Notes: a model not told the origin generated them from the sequence alone. A DNA stretch of 64,000 nucleotides from AP-15 sp963832875 (GCA_963832875.1 CAWHWB010000009.1:1-64000), one strand, 5' to 3'; numbered from the stretch's first letter, positions 11,388 to 21,041 are shown. Numbers and translations: made by a program.

Positions 11388-13197
11388 CGCTTTTGGCGAG
11401 GTTGCGCGGCTGGTCGACGTCGGTGCCCTTGATGACGGCGACGTGGTAGGCGAGGAGTTGGATCGGGATCGCGTAGAGCAACGGGGCGACGAACGGGTCG
11501 CAATCCGGCACCGCGATGCCAAAGGCCAGCCGGTCGGCGAGCCGCGCCACCCCGGCCGCGTCCGAGATCATCACCACCCGGCCGCCGCGGGCCATCGCCT
11601 CCTCGACATTGCCGAGAGTCTTTTCAAAGAGGTCATCATGCGGCGCCAGCACGATGATCGGGACGGTCTCGTCTATGAGGGCGATCGGCCCGTGCTTCAT
11701 CTCGCCAGCGGCATAGCCCTCGGCATGGATGTAGGAAATTTCCTTGAGCTTTAAGGCGCCTTCGAGGGCCAGCGGGTAGGCGCTGCCGCGGCCGAGATAG
11801 AGCACGTCCCTGGCCTCGGCGATGGTCTGGGCGATCTCGCGGATGCGCTCGTCGTGGTTCAACACCTCGGCCGCCCGCGATGGGATCTCGCCGAGAAACC
11901 CGGCGAGCGTCGCCTCCCGCTCGTGACCGATCGCACCGCGCGCCCGCGCCAACGCCACGGTAAAGGCGGCGAGCACCGCCAGCTGCGTCGTAAACGCCTT
12001 GGTCGAGGCGACCCCGATCTCGGGTCCGGCGAGCGTCGGCAACACCACATCGGCCTCGCGCGCGATCGAGCTTTCCGGCTGGTTGACGATTGCGATGATG
12101 CGCTGCCCCTGGCTGCGGGCATAGCGCAATGCAGCGAGCGTGTCGGCGGTCTCGCCCGATTGCGAGACAAAGATCGCCGCGCCGCCGCGGGGCATCGCCG
12201 GCGCCCGATAGCGGAACTCGGAGGCGATGTCGATCTCGACCGAGATTCGGGCGATCCGCTCGAGCCAGTATTTGGCGACGATGCAGGCGTGATAGGCGGT
12301 GCCGCAGGCGATCATCGCCACCCGCTCGATCTCGGTCAACGGAAACGGCAGCTCCGGCAGATGCACGGTGCGGGTCGCCGGGTTGACCAGCGCGTTGATC
12401 GTGTCGCCGATCACCGCCGGCTGCTCGAAAATCTCCTTTTGCATGAAATGGCGGTAGTTGCCCTTGCCGATCAAGGCGCCGGAGGCTGTCGATTCGCGAA
12501 TCGGTCGTTCGATTTCGCGATTGTTGGCATCGAAGATCGTGACCTTGGACGAGGTCACCATCGCCCAATCGCCTTCTTCGAGATAGGTGATGCGGCGGGT
12601 CAAGGGCGCCAACGCGAGCGCGTCGGAGCCGAGAAACATCTCGCCGTCGCCGTAGCCGATGGCCAACGGGCTGCCGCGCCGGGCGCCGATCAGCAAGTCG
12701 CGCTCGCCGGCAAACAGGAAGGCGAGAGCAAAGGCACCGTCGAGACGCGCCAATGTCTCGGCCACCGCGTCGCGCGGCGAGAGCCCCTCACCAAGGAAAT
12801 GGGTCGCCAGGATCGCCACCGCTTCGGTGTCGGTCTGGGTCTGAAAGACATGGCCCAGCGCCTCGAGCTCGCGCCGCAACGCCTGAAAATTTTCGATAAT
12901 CCCGTTGTGGACGACCGCGACCCGGTCGGTGGCGATCGGGTGGGCGTTGGTCTCGGTCGGCTGGCCGTGCGTCGCCCAACGGGTATGGCCGATGCCAATT
13001 GCCCCCTGGACCGGCTCGCGGTCGAGCCGCCGCGCCAGGTTCTGGAGCTTACCTTCGGCGCGCCGGCGCTCTATGCGGCCATCGACCAAAGTCGCGATCC
13101 CGGCCGAATCGTAGCCGCGGTATTCGAGCCGGCGCAGCCCTTCGATCAGTCCCGGCGCCACCATGTCCTTGGCGATGATGGCGATGATGCCGCACAT
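11374..13197 (-). CDS. glmS: glutamine--fructose-6-phosphate aminotransferase
   Basis: 607 residues, normal length. Makes glucosamine-6-phosphate from fructose-6-phosphate and glutamine, the first step to UDP-GlcNAc for peptidoglycan and LPS. The catalytic Cys is residue 2 (MCGIIAI); the glutaminase domain has GHTRWATHGQPTE and HNGIIENF; two SIS domains follow with CGTAYHA, SQSGETADT, LGRGSAYPLALEGALKLKEISYIHAEGY, ending DQPRNLAKSVTVE, the universal C-terminus. The ATG overlaps the glmU stop (TGATG), so it is translationally coupled to glmU. The 3' end overlaps the convergent dehydratase gene by 14 bases, leaving no room for a conventional terminator. Confidence 0.97.
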   Translation of the reverse strand: MCGIIAIIAKDMVAPGLIEGLRRLEYRGYDSAGIATLVDGRIERRRAEGKLQNLARRLDREPVQGAIGIGHTRWATHGQPTETNAHPIATDRVAVVHNGIIENFQALRRELEALGHVFQTQTDTEAVAILATHFLGEGLSPRDAVAETLARLDGAFALAFLFAGERDLLIGARRGSPLAIGYGDGEMFLGSDALALAPLTRRITYLEEGDWAMVTSSKVTIFDANNREIERPIRESTASGALIGKGNYRHFMQKEIFEQPAVIGDTINALVNPATRTVHLPELPFPLTEIERVAMIACGTAYHACIVAKYWLERIARISVEIDIASEFRYRAPAMPRGGAAIFVSQSGETADTLAALRYARSQGQRIIAIVNQPESSIAREADVVLPTLAGPEIGVASTKAFTTQLAVLAAFTVALARARGAIGHEREATLAGFLGEIPSRAAEVLNHDERIREIAQTIAEARDVLYLGRGSAYPLALEGALKLKEISYIHAEGYAAGEMKHGPIALIDETVPIIVLAPHDDLFEKTLGNVEEAMARGGRVVMISDAAGVARLADRLAFGIAVPDCDPFVAPLLYAIPIQLLAYHVAVIKGTDVDQPRNLAKSVTVE

Positions 13198-14553
13198 CAG
13201 ATTTTCCTCCGCAGCCGGGCCCGAATCTCAGCGGCGCGGCCGGGCTTGTCGACCTGTTGGCCGCGCGCCACGGTCAACGCATCGGCCGGGACATCGCGAG
13301 TGACGACGCTGCCGGCGGCTACGATGGCGCCGGCGCCGATAGTGACCGGCGCCACCAGCGCGGTGTTTGAGCCGATAAAGGCACCCTCGCCGATTGTCGT
13401 GAAGTGTTTGTGAATGCCGTCATAATTGCAGGTGATCGTGCCGGCGCCAATATTGGCGCGCGGTCCCACCTCGCTGTCGCCGATATAGGCGAGGTGATTG
13501 GCCTTGGCCCCGGCGCCGAGCCGCGCCTCCTTGATCTCGACGAAATTGCCGACATGCACCTCGGTTTCGAGCACCGCGCCGGGGCGCAGCCGCGCAAATG
13601 GACCGACGATCGCACCGGGGCCGACGACCGCACCCTCGATATGACAGAACGAGCGGATGCGGGCGCCTTCGCCGATTTCAACGCCTGGGCCAAAGGTAAC
13701 GTTCGGCTCGACGACGACATCGCGCCCGAGCCGCGTGTCGGCGCTGAGGAACACGGTCTCGGGTGCCACCAATGTGGCACCGCCGGCCATCACCGCCCGG
13801 CGCAGCCGGCGCTGCATTAGCGCTTCGGCCTCGGCCAGCTCGGCGCGGGAATTGATGCCGACCAGTTCCTCGACCGGCAGCTCGATCATATGGCAGCGAA
13901 GCTGTCTTCCGGTCGCCAGGCCGACGATGGCGGTCAGGTAGAATTCGCCTTGCGCGTTGTTGCGGTCGAGCGCCCCGATCAGTTGGGGCAGATGACGCGC
14001 CCCCGATCAGCATCAGCCCACCCCAGCACAGCCCGATGGCGCGCTCCGCGGGGTCGGCGTCGGCGGCCTCGACGATCCGCAGGATGTCGCCATCCGGCCC
14101 GGAAACGAGCCGCCCGTAGGGACCGGGATCATCGGGCCGCATGCCGGCCAACAGAATCGCGGCCGGCGTCCGTTTTTGTTCGTCGAGCAGCCGCGCCAGG
14201 GTGTCGCTGCGCAGCAGCGGCGTGTCGCCATAGAGCACCAGCACGTTTTCGATCTCGCCATCAGGCGCCAAACGGCCGGCGAGGCCGGTAAGCCCGGTGC
14301 GCACCGCGTCGCCGGTGCCGAGCGGCGGATCCTGAACGACGCTGTGCGCGGGTGCGACCAACTGCGCGATCGCCTCCATCCCCGGCCCGATCACAACGAC
14401 GGTGGCCGCCGGCGCCAACGGGCGCAAGGCCTCGACCAGATGCACGATCATCGGCCGCCCGGCGACCCGGTGCATGACCTTGGGGATCGCGGATTTCATG
14501 CGCGTGCCGCTGCCGGCGGCGAGGATGATGGCGGCGAAACCGGGTTGGCTCAT
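13197..14553 (-). pseudogene. glmU: bifunctional GlmU (uridyltransferase/acetyltransferase), one-base frameshift
   Basis: GlmU acetylates glucosamine-1-phosphate and adds UMP to give UDP-GlcNAc. The N-terminal half (from ATG 14553) has AAIILAAGSGTRMKS, LGTGDAVRTG and YGDTPLL; the C-terminal left-handed beta-helix half has TRLGRDVVVEPNV, KANHLAYIGDSEVG and IGAGTITCNYDG. They are in different frames: at the five-base C run 14000-14004 (G5 in coding sense) one base is extra, after which ARHLPQLIGALDRNNAQGEFYLT follows. Corrected length is 452 residues. Just before the shift the expected CNGG (sugar-binding Asn) reads CWGG. Since glmU is essential and coupled to glmS, an assembly error is the likeliest explanation; a second copy elsewhere is possible. 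Confidence 0.9.
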
Positions 14554-14693
14554 CAAGGGTCCAGATCAGAACAGCGCGGCACCCGCCACACTGTTGCGCG
14601 GCGGCGCCGAACCTTACAACACAAAGATTGTTGCAAAGTGTGACCAGCAACGCAGAGTTGGCGCGACCGAACCGCGGTTTTGCCGGCCTGGAT

Positions 14694-15572
14694 TCAGCCG
14701 GTTTCCATCGGCAGCGCCGGGTCGTTCGCCCATTCGCTCATCGAGGCGTCGTAGAGCCTGACCGCCGGATGGCCGAGCATGATAAGCGCCAGCGCGTCGG
14801 CGCTGGCGGCGATGCCGCCGCCGCAATAGGTGATGACCTCCTTGTCGAAGGCGCCGACCGCCCCGAAGCGGCGGCGCAGCTCGGCGGGCGGCAGGAATTC
14901 GTTGGTCGCCGGGTCGATCAGGTGGGCGGCCGGCAGGTTGACGCTGCCCTTGATCCGGCCCGGCCGGCCATAGCTGTTGCCGCCGGCGCCGGAATGCTGC
15001 TCCGCCGCCAGGGCATTGACGGTGCAGACCGCCCCGTCGCCGACCGCAGCCAGCACCGCTTCCTTGCCGACCATCAGCGGGCGCTGCTCGCGAACCACGA
15101 AATTCCCAGGCGGACGCGGCTGTGCCGGGCCGGTTTCGACCGCTCTGCCTTCACGGGCCCATTTCTGCCAGCCGCCGTCGAGCACCGCAGCGTCGTCAAA
15201 GCCGAAAACCCGCAACAACCACCACACCCGCGTCGCCCACCATGGATTGGCGGTGCTGTAGAGCACAACCCGATCCCCCTCGCCGACCCCAAACCGTCCC
15301 ATCGCCGCGGCGAATGCCTCGGCCGAAGGCGCCATAAAGCGCAGGCGCTGGCCGTTGTCCGAAAGATCGGCCTGCAGGTCGATGAACTGCGCGCCGGGGA
15401 CATGTCCCTTCTCAAAATCCGCGCGACCGGGCACGACCTGATAGGTCGCCTTCGGGTCGGGGATTAAATGCGTCGTGCAGTCGAAAACGCGCAGGCCGGG
15501 ATCGCCGAGCCGGCGTTCCAAGGTCTCGGTATCGATTAGAAACTCAGGATGAACGAAATCAGACGTGGCCAT
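14694..15572 (-). CDS. thiosulfate/3-mercaptopyruvate sulfurtransferase
   Basis: 292-residue tandem rhodanese (SseA-like) protein transferring sulfane sulfur to cyanide or another thiol. The first domain (LRVFDCTTHL, GHVPGAQFIDL) is the inactive one; the second has VNLPAAHLIDP and the active-site loop TYCGGGIAAS with the persulfide Cys at ~250. The C-terminal VRLYDASMSEWANDP is typical. ATG 15572 follows a GGAAGTGA ribosome site. The next gene upstream, an amidase, ends 11 bases before on the same strand, so the two are probably co-transcribed. Confidence 0.88.
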   Translation of the reverse strand: MATSDFVHPEFLIDTETLERRLGDPGLRVFDCTTHLIPDPKATYQVVPGRADFEKGHVPGAQFIDLQADLSDNGQRLRFMAPSAEAFAAAMGRFGVGEGDRVVLYSTANPWWATRVWWLLRVFGFDDAAVLDGGWQKWAREGRAVETGPAQPRPPGNFVVREQRPLMVGKEAVLAAVGDGAVCTVNALAAEQHSGAGGNSYGRPGRIKGSVNLPAAHLIDPATNEFLPPAELRRRFGAVGAFDKEVITYCGGGIAASADALALIMLGHPAVRLYDASMSEWANDPALPMETG

Positions 15573-15583
15573 TTCACTTCCTT

Positions 15584-17005
15584 TCAGCGCCGCGACGGCA
15601 GCGGCGCGGCGATGGGCGGGCGCTGGCGGCGGAAGTCGGTCGCCTGCTCGAAGGCGTGGCCGACGCGCATCACGCCCGCTTCGTCGAATGGCCGGCCGGC
15701 GATCTGAAAGGCGAGCGGAAGGCCGTTCTCGAAGCCGATCGGCACCGAGAGTGCCGGGCTGCCGGTCAGATTGTAGGGGCCGGTATAGGACGCCCGCTCG
15801 AAGGTCGAATAGACCGGCACCCGGTCGATCAGCGGCGCCGGGCCGGTGGCGTTGGCCGAGACCGCGACATCGACGCCCGACAGCGCGCGGGAAAATTCGA
15901 GGCACAATTCGCGCCGCTGCCTTGTCGCCTCGACGTAATCCGCCGCGCTCAGGAACGCGCCGAGCCCGATCCGCGCGAACATGTGATGGCCGAAATCCTG
16001 CGGCCGCTCGCGAAAATCCTTTTCGTGCAATGCGTAGGCCTCGGCCAGCATGATCAGCCGGTTGGCGTCGACATAGTCGATCAGCGGCGACAATTGCAGG
16101 TCGACGAGGTGCGCGCCGAGGCTCTCCAACGTCCGGCAGGCGGCGTCAAACGCCGTGGCGTAGGTGGCGCTCGGCGCACTGTCGGCGCCGAAGCCGGCGA
16201 CCGCGTCGCGCTCGTGGAAATGGCGGATGACGCCGATCCTCAGCCCGTCGAGCCGCGGGGTCAGCGCGGTGCGATAGTCCGGCACCGGAACATCGGCCGA
16301 GGCCGGGTCCTGCGGGTCGTAGCCGGCCAAGGCCTGCATCATGATCGCACAATCCTCGACCGTGCGGGTCAACGGTCCGCAATGGTCGAGCGTATATGAC
16401 AACGGAAAGACGCCGCGGCGGCTGACCCTTCCATAGGTCGGCTTCAGCCCGACGATGCCGCAATAGGCCGCCGGGCCGCGGATCGAGCCGCCGGTGTCCG
16501 ACCCCATCGCCGCCGCGCACAATCCGGCCGCGACCGCGACGGCCGAGCCGCTCGACGACCCCGCCGGGTAGTGCGCGGTGTTCCACGGGTTGCGCGCCGG
16601 CGCGAACGGCAAGGTGAAATCGGGACCCCCGATCGCGAATTCATGCGTCTCGTTCTTTCCGAGCAGGATGGCGCCGGCATTGCGCAGGCGCACCCAGGTC
16701 GCGGCGTCCTCGTCGGGCACATGGTCGAGATAGCGCCGCGAGCCGGCCGTGGTGCGGACGCCGCGCGTCTTGTAGATGTCCTTGAGGCCGATCGGGATGC
16801 CATGCAGCGGCCCACGCGCTCGCCCGGCGGCGCGGTCGCGCGCGGCGGCCAGTGCCTCGTCGCGCAGCACCAGGACATAGCTGTGCAATTCGCCGTCGAG
16901 GGCTGCGATACGATCGAGATAGCCCTCGGTCAGAGCCACCGGCGAGAGGCTTCCCTCGGCGATGGCGCGAGCCGCTTCGGCAATGGTCAGCTGGGTCGGG
17001 TCCAT
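15584..17005 (-). CDS. amidase-signature enzyme (GatA/AtzF-like)
   Basis: 473-residue amidase of the Ser-cisSer-Lys class. The triad is visible: Lys ~75 in GIPIGLKDIY, cis-Ser ~150 in YPAGSSSGSAVAV and nucleophile Ser ~174 in SDTGGSIRGPAAYCG. The length is that of a stand-alone GatA-family hydrolase. It follows a tiny GatC/AtzG-like gene by nine bases, which suggests a two-subunit amidohydrolase of the AtzE/AtzG type rather than the tRNA amidotransferase (no gatB nearby). The substrate is unknown. The start ATG 17005 directly precedes the family-like helix TIAEAARAIAEG. Confidence 0.85.
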   Translation of the reverse strand: MDPTQLTIAEAARAIAEGSLSPVALTEGYLDRIAALDGELHSYVLVLRDEALAAARDRAAGRARGPLHGIPIGLKDIYKTRGVRTTAGSRRYLDHVPDEDAATWVRLRNAGAILLGKNETHEFAIGGPDFTLPFAPARNPWNTAHYPAGSSSGSAVAVAAGLCAAAMGSDTGGSIRGPAAYCGIVGLKPTYGRVSRRGVFPLSYTLDHCGPLTRTVEDCAIMMQALAGYDPQDPASADVPVPDYRTALTPRLDGLRIGVIRHFHERDAVAGFGADSAPSATYATAFDAACRTLESLGAHLVDLQLSPLIDYVDANRLIMLAEAYALHEKDFRERPQDFGHHMFARIGLGAFLSAADYVEATRQRRELCLEFSRALSGVDVAVSANATGPAPLIDRVPVYSTFERASYTGPYNLTGSPALSVPIGFENGLPLAFQIAGRPFDEAGVMRVGHAFEQATDFRRQRPPIAAPLPSRR

Positions 17006-17014
17006 CCCCGTTCC

Positions 17015-17203
17015 TCACGGTCTCGGGTGGACGAAGATGTGCGCCGGCTCGGCCGCCCGGTCGCGCGGTCGCCGCACGTTGCGCTGCATGCGCTCGACCT
17101 GCCGATAAGCCTGGCGCAATTCCTCGAACTGCTCCGGGGTCAGCCGCAACCCTGCGCGCTCGACCAAAATCGTGAAACGCTCGACCGAGATCGGTTCGGC
17201 CAT
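17015..17203 (-). CDS. small GatC/AtzG-like amidase partner
   Basis: 62 residues from ATG 17203, preceded by GAGGAG. Two predicted helices (ISVERFTILVERAG; TPEQFEELRQAYRQVERMQRNV) followed by a proline-rich tail ending EPAHIFVHPRP, the layout of AtzG/DUF4089-type small subunits that wrap around amidases (EPAxxF tail). It ends nine bases before the amidase start. Known partners of this sort stabilise the amidase; the assignment here is inferred from size, tail and neighbour. Confidence 0.6.
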   Translation of the reverse strand: MAEPISVERFTILVERAGLRLTPEQFEELRQAYRQVERMQRNVRRPRDRAAEPAHIFVHPRP

Positions 17204-17235
17204 CGATTGCTCCTCTTTACGGGTCCTCTTCGGCG

Positions 17236-17310
17236 GGCCCCTCACCCCTTCCCTCTCCCTGCATGCGGAGAGAGGGAAGGACCTGCGTCAGCGGCAGGAT
17301 GAGGGGCCGA
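17236..17310. repeat. dispersed palindromic repeat (type A)
   Basis: CCCCTCACCCCTTCCCTCTCC then, after GCATGC, GGAGAGAGGGAAGG, ending in GATGAGGGGC. The two arms can fold into a long hairpin. Related copies occur near 38897 and 45054. It lies upstream of the amidase unit and downstream of HMG-CoA lyase. Confidence 0.7.
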
Positions 17311-17326
17311 CGCGACGGGGAGCTTC

Positions 17327-18271
17327 CTACTCCGCCGCCTCGGCTACCGGGGCGGTGTGGAAATTCTTTGGCAGGCCGGCTTTGGCGATGGCGCCGTGCT
17401 GGACGATGTTGGGCAGCGCGCTGTGGACCAATTCGCGCACCGCGACGAGACGGTCGAGGTCGATCCCGGTGTCGAAGCCCATCGCCTCGAGCATGAAGGC
17501 GAGGTCTTCGGTCACGATGTTGCCGGTGGCCCCTGGTGCGTAGGGGCAGCCGCCGAGGCCGCCCAGCGAGGCGTCAAAGGCGCGCGCGCCGGCATTCAGC
17601 GCCGCCAGCACGTTGGCGAGGCCGAGCCCGCGGGTGTCGTGGAAATGGCCGGCAACCGGCAACGGCGCCACATCGGCCATGACCCGCCGAAACACTCGCT
17701 CGACCGCCGCCGGCTGGCCGTAGCCGACCGTGTCGGCGAGGATGATCGCATCGGCGCCGGCCTCGGCCACCTCGAGCGCGATGCGCCGCACCCGCTCTTC
17801 GTCGACCGCACCCTCGATCGTGCAGCCAAAGGCGGTGGCGAGCCCACAGGCGACGCGCGGGCGCTTTTCGGTGGTAGCGGTATGGCACAGTGCCACGACC
17901 CGGCGGAAATCCTCGACCAATTCCTCGGTGCCGCGACGGACATTGGCGCGGTTGTGGCCCTCGCTGACCGATAGCACGAAATTCATCTCGTGCACGCCGA
18001 GCGCCAATCCGCGTTCCGCACCCCTGAGGTTCGGGATCAATGCCGACACAGTCAGCCCCGGCAACGACAGGGCGTGACGCACCACCGCCTCGGCGTCGGC
18101 GAGCTGCGGCAATAGTTTGGGCGGGACGAACGAGCTGACCTCGATCTCGCGCACCCCGGCGGCGTGCTCGGCGTCGAGCCACGCGATCTTCTGCTCGGTC
18201 GGCAGGATCTCGGCGATGCTCTGCAGGCCGTCGCGCAACCCGACCTCGCGGACAAAGGCACGTTCGCGCAT
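17327..18271 (-). CDS. hydroxymethylglutaryl-CoA lyase
   Basis: 314 residues. Splits HMG-CoA into acetoacetate and acetyl-CoA, the last step of leucine breakdown, after the methylcrotonyl-CoA carboxylase encoded at 4265-7980. Seen: EVGLRDGLQ (metal and catalytic residues), EVSSFVPPKLLPQLADAE, HFHDTRGLGLAN and the signature loop GGLGGCPYAPGATGN with the active-site Cys. GGAGGAG precedes ATG 18271. Single gene, complete. The DRE-TIM family also includes homocitrate and isopropylmalate synthases, but the GCPYAPGATGN loop is specific to HMG-CoA lyases. Confidence 0.93.
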   Translation of the reverse strand: MRERAFVREVGLRDGLQSIAEILPTEQKIAWLDAEHAAGVREIEVSSFVPPKLLPQLADAEAVVRHALSLPGLTVSALIPNLRGAERGLALGVHEMNFVLSVSEGHNRANVRRGTEELVEDFRRVVALCHTATTEKRPRVACGLATAFGCTIEGAVDEERVRRIALEVAEAGADAIILADTVGYGQPAAVERVFRRVMADVAPLPVAGHFHDTRGLGLANVLAALNAGARAFDASLGGLGGCPYAPGATGNIVTEDLAFMLEAMGFDTGIDLDRLVAVRELVHSALPNIVQHGAIAKAGLPKNFHTAPVAEAAE

Positions 18272-18332
18272 TCTCTCCTCCCGATAATTCCGGAGGCAAA
18301 GCTAGTCCCGGGGCGTCAGCGGGGCAACCGTC

Positions 18333-19260
18333 TCAGACGACGTGCTCTGGGGTCAGGGCGCAGATTTCGCCGCTGTCGCCGAGCTCGATCTGGATCGTCG
18401 CGTGGGCGATGCCGAAGCGGGCGTGGAGCTGCTGCGTCGTTGCGTTGAGCACGGCATCGCCCGGATGACCGCCGGGCATGACCAGGTGGCAGGTCAGCGC
18501 GGTCTCGGTCGTGCTCATTCCCCAAATATGCAGATCGTGCAGTGCGGCCACGCCCGGCAACGCCGCGAGGTGGGCGCGCACCGCCTCGGCGTCGAGCCCC
18601 TCCGGCACCGCGTCGAGGGCGAGGCCGATGGCGCTTCTTCAGTAATCCCCAGCTGCCGATGACGATGACCACGGAGACGACAAGGCTGCCCGCGGGATCG
18701 AGCCACAGCCAACCGGTCAACCCAATCACGATCCCGGCGGCGACGACGCCGGCGGTGACCAGCGTATCGGCGGCCATGTGCATGAAGGCGGCCTTGACGT
18801 TAAGGTCGCTTGCCCGCCCCGAGGCGAACAGCAGCGCCGTCCCGCCGTTGACCGCGATCCCGGCCGCCCCGACCCAGACCATGATCCCGCTCACCACCGG
18901 CACCGGATGGGTCAGGCGCAACACCGCCTCCCAGGCGATGCCGCCGGTGACCACCAGCAAAATGACGGCGTTGGCGAGTGCGGCGAGGATCGAGCTCGAA
19001 CGCAGCCCATAGGTAAACCGGCCGCTCGGCTGCCGCCGGCTCAAGACGGCCGCACCCCAGGTCATCGCGAGCCCGAGCACGTCGCCGAGATTGTGCCCGG
19101 CATCGGCGAGCAGGGCCAGTGAATGCGACAGCACCCCGGCCGCCGCCTCGCCGCCGACATAGGAGAGGTTGAGGGCGATCCCGATCGCAAACGCCCGTCC
19201 GAAATCCGGCGGCGCATGGTCGTGTTTAGAATGCCCGGGCGCGGAATGATCGTGCGACAT
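18333..19260 (-). pseudogene. CDF-family cation exporter, frameshifted
   Basis: Cation diffusion facilitator (CzcD/ZitB-like Zn/Co/Cd proton antiporter). The first ~215 residues are in one frame: His-rich N-terminus (MSHDHSAPGHSKHDH), membrane helices with the metal site LADAGHNLGDV and HMAADTLVTAG, through VIGSWGLLKK. At about 18628-18640 the frame changes by one base, and the cytoplasmic C-terminal domain continues as IGLALDAVPEGLDAEAVRAHLA...HDLHIWGMSTTE to the stop at 18333. The total is a multiple of three plus one, so one base is extra. The alternative long frame ending at 18316 is nonsense after the shift. Real inactivation or sequencing indel. Confidence 0.85.
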
Positions 19261-19409
19261 GCGATGCGACCCGTCCAATACCGGCCTCAGTATAATGGAA
19301 CGTTAGCGATCGGCGAGAAGGCGGCGGCGGGGCGGCTCCGGGATCTCGTGCGCGAGGGCTTGACAGCGCTCTTCCCGCGCGCGGAGATGGGTCGAGGAGG
19401 AACCGACCC

Positions 19410-20609
19410 ATGCTCGACGCCTACATCTATAACGGCATCCGCACACCTTTCGGCCGCCATGCCGGCGCGCTCGCCCGGATGCGGCCCGACGACATGCTGG
19501 CCGCGGTCATCTCGGCCGCCGTCGGGCAGAGCCGGTTCGACCCGGAGAAGATCGAGGACGTCGTCGTCGGCTGCGCCAACCAGGCGGGCGAGGACAGCCG
19601 CTGCGTCGGGCGCCATGCGGGGCTCCTCGCCGGATTGCCGATCGAGGTCGCGGGCTCGGTCTTGCAGCGCAATTGCGGCAGCGGATTGAACGCCATCGTC
19701 ATGGCGGCGCAGGCGATCACCTGCGGCGAGGGCGAGCTGTTCGTCGCCGGCGGGGTCGAGAGCATGAGCCGGGCGCCTTTCGTCATGAACAAGGCCGAGA
19801 GCCCGTTCAGTCGCGACGGCCGGGTGTTCGATTCGACGATCGGCGCGCGCTTTCCGAACCCGAAGATCGAACGCGAGTTCGGGGCCGACACGATGCCCGA
19901 AACCGCCGACAACCTGGCGCGCGACTATCAAATCACCCGCGAGGCTTGCGATGTGTTCGCGGCGGGCTCGCAACGGAAATACGCGGCCGGCAAGGCCGAC
20001 GGCTTTTTCGCCGGCGAAATACTCGCGGTCGAGGTGCCGGGCGGCCGCGCCGGGCCGGTCAAAGTCGGAGAGGACGAGCATCCGCGCCCGCAGACCGACC
20101 TCGCCGCGCTCGCCCGGCTGCGGCCGTTGCAGGACGGCGGAGTGACGACCGCCGGCAATGCTTCGGGCATCAACGATGGCGCGGTCGCGATGATCGTCGC
20201 CAGCCGCAAGGCCGGCGAAACGGCCGGGGCCGCGCCGCTCGTTCGCGTCCTCGCCAGCGGCGTCGCCGGGGTGCCGCCGCGGGTCATGGGCATCGGGCCC
20301 GTCGAAGCCTCGAAAAAGGCTCTCGCCCGCGCCGGGCTCGAACTTTCCGACATCGACGTGATCGAGATCAACGAGGCTTTCGCCGCCCAGGTCTTGGCCT
20401 GTCTGCGTGGGCTCGATCTGCCGTTCGACGACAGCCGGGTCAACCAGAATGGCGGGGCGATCGCGATCGGCCACCCGCTCGGCGCGTCAGGTCCGCGTAT
20501 CGCGCTGACCGCCGCACGACAGCTCGAACGCACGGGCGGTCGCTATGCCCTCGTCACGATGTGCGTCGGCGTCGGCCAGGGCATCGCCGCCGTCCTCGAA
20601 CGCGTCTGA
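19410..20609 (+). CDS. acetyl-CoA acyltransferase (thiolase)
   Basis: 399-residue degradative-type thiolase, cleaving 3-oxoacyl-CoA with CoA. The active residues are visible: Cys ~89 in VLQRNCGSGLNA, His ~355 in GGAIAIGHPLGASG and Cys ~385 in TMCVGVGQG. The N-terminus DAYIYNGIRTPFGRHAGAL and overall length match beta-ketoadipyl-CoA/3-oxoadipyl-CoA thiolases (PcaF-type), but no other aromatic genes are nearby, so it is left general; it could serve fatty-acid or acetoacetyl-CoA turnover. GGAGGAA precedes the ATG. Confidence 0.9.
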   Translation: MLDAYIYNGIRTPFGRHAGALARMRPDDMLAAVISAAVGQSRFDPEKIEDVVVGCANQAGEDSRCVGRHAGLLAGLPIEVAGSVLQRNCGSGLNAIVMAAQAITCGEGELFVAGGVESMSRAPFVMNKAESPFSRDGRVFDSTIGARFPNPKIEREFGADTMPETADNLARDYQITREACDVFAAGSQRKYAAGKADGFFAGEILAVEVPGGRAGPVKVGEDEHPRPQTDLAALARLRPLQDGGVTTAGNASGINDGAVAMIVASRKAGETAGAAPLVRVLASGVAGVPPRVMGIGPVEASKKALARAGLELSDIDVIEINEAFAAQVLACLRGLDLPFDDSRVNQNGGAIAIGHPLGASGPRIALTAARQLERTGGRYALVTMCVGVGQGIAAVLERV

Positions 20610-20647
20610 GCCCGCCCTGGTCAGTTTTGTTGAGGTGGTGATCGTCC

Positions 20648-20950
20648 GTGCGTGGATCGGGGCGAGACGACCGGCAGCGGTATCAGTGTCCGCACTGCGG
20701 TGTCATCGTTCGACATTCGCAGATGGAAGCGGACGAGTCCGGCCCCTACAAGAACTGGGCAGAATGGATCTGTCCCAAATGTCGTGCTTGGATGGAGGGA
20801 CCGGAAGATTGGAGCGAATACCCTCCTCAGGATAGATACTCTTGCTCGCACTGCTTGACATTGGCTACGCGTAGACAAATAGACGAGAATGGAGGCAGGT
20901 GTCCGGCCTGCCTCATGGACTGGAAAGAATCGTCACCTTCTACGCCCTGA
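20648..20950 (+). CDS. small four-knuckle zinc-ribbon protein
   Basis: 100 residues with four CxxC knuckles: CPHC, CPKC, CSHC and CPAC, enough for two zinc sites. The sequence between them is acidic and aromatic (DESGPYKNWAEWICPKC, GPEDWSEYPPQDRY). GTG 20648 is the only start, because a stop (TGA) lies three codons upstream; GAGGTGGTGA lies about nine bases before it. GC content is lower than in neighbours, suggesting transfer or a non-core gene. Could be a phage-type or toxin-associated zinc protein; no function assigned. Confidence 0.6.
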   Translation: MRGSGRDDRQRYQCPHCGVIVRHSQMEADESGPYKNWAEWICPKCRAWMEGPEDWSEYPPQDRYSCSHCLTLATRRQIDENGGRCPACLMDWKESSPSTP

Positions 20951-21041
20951 GCCTCTTAATCCGCCGCTCCGCTCTCGGATGGGCGGTTGATGCCAACCCT
21001 ATACTCTCAGCGTGTGAACCGAAGTGACACGAACTATCGTC

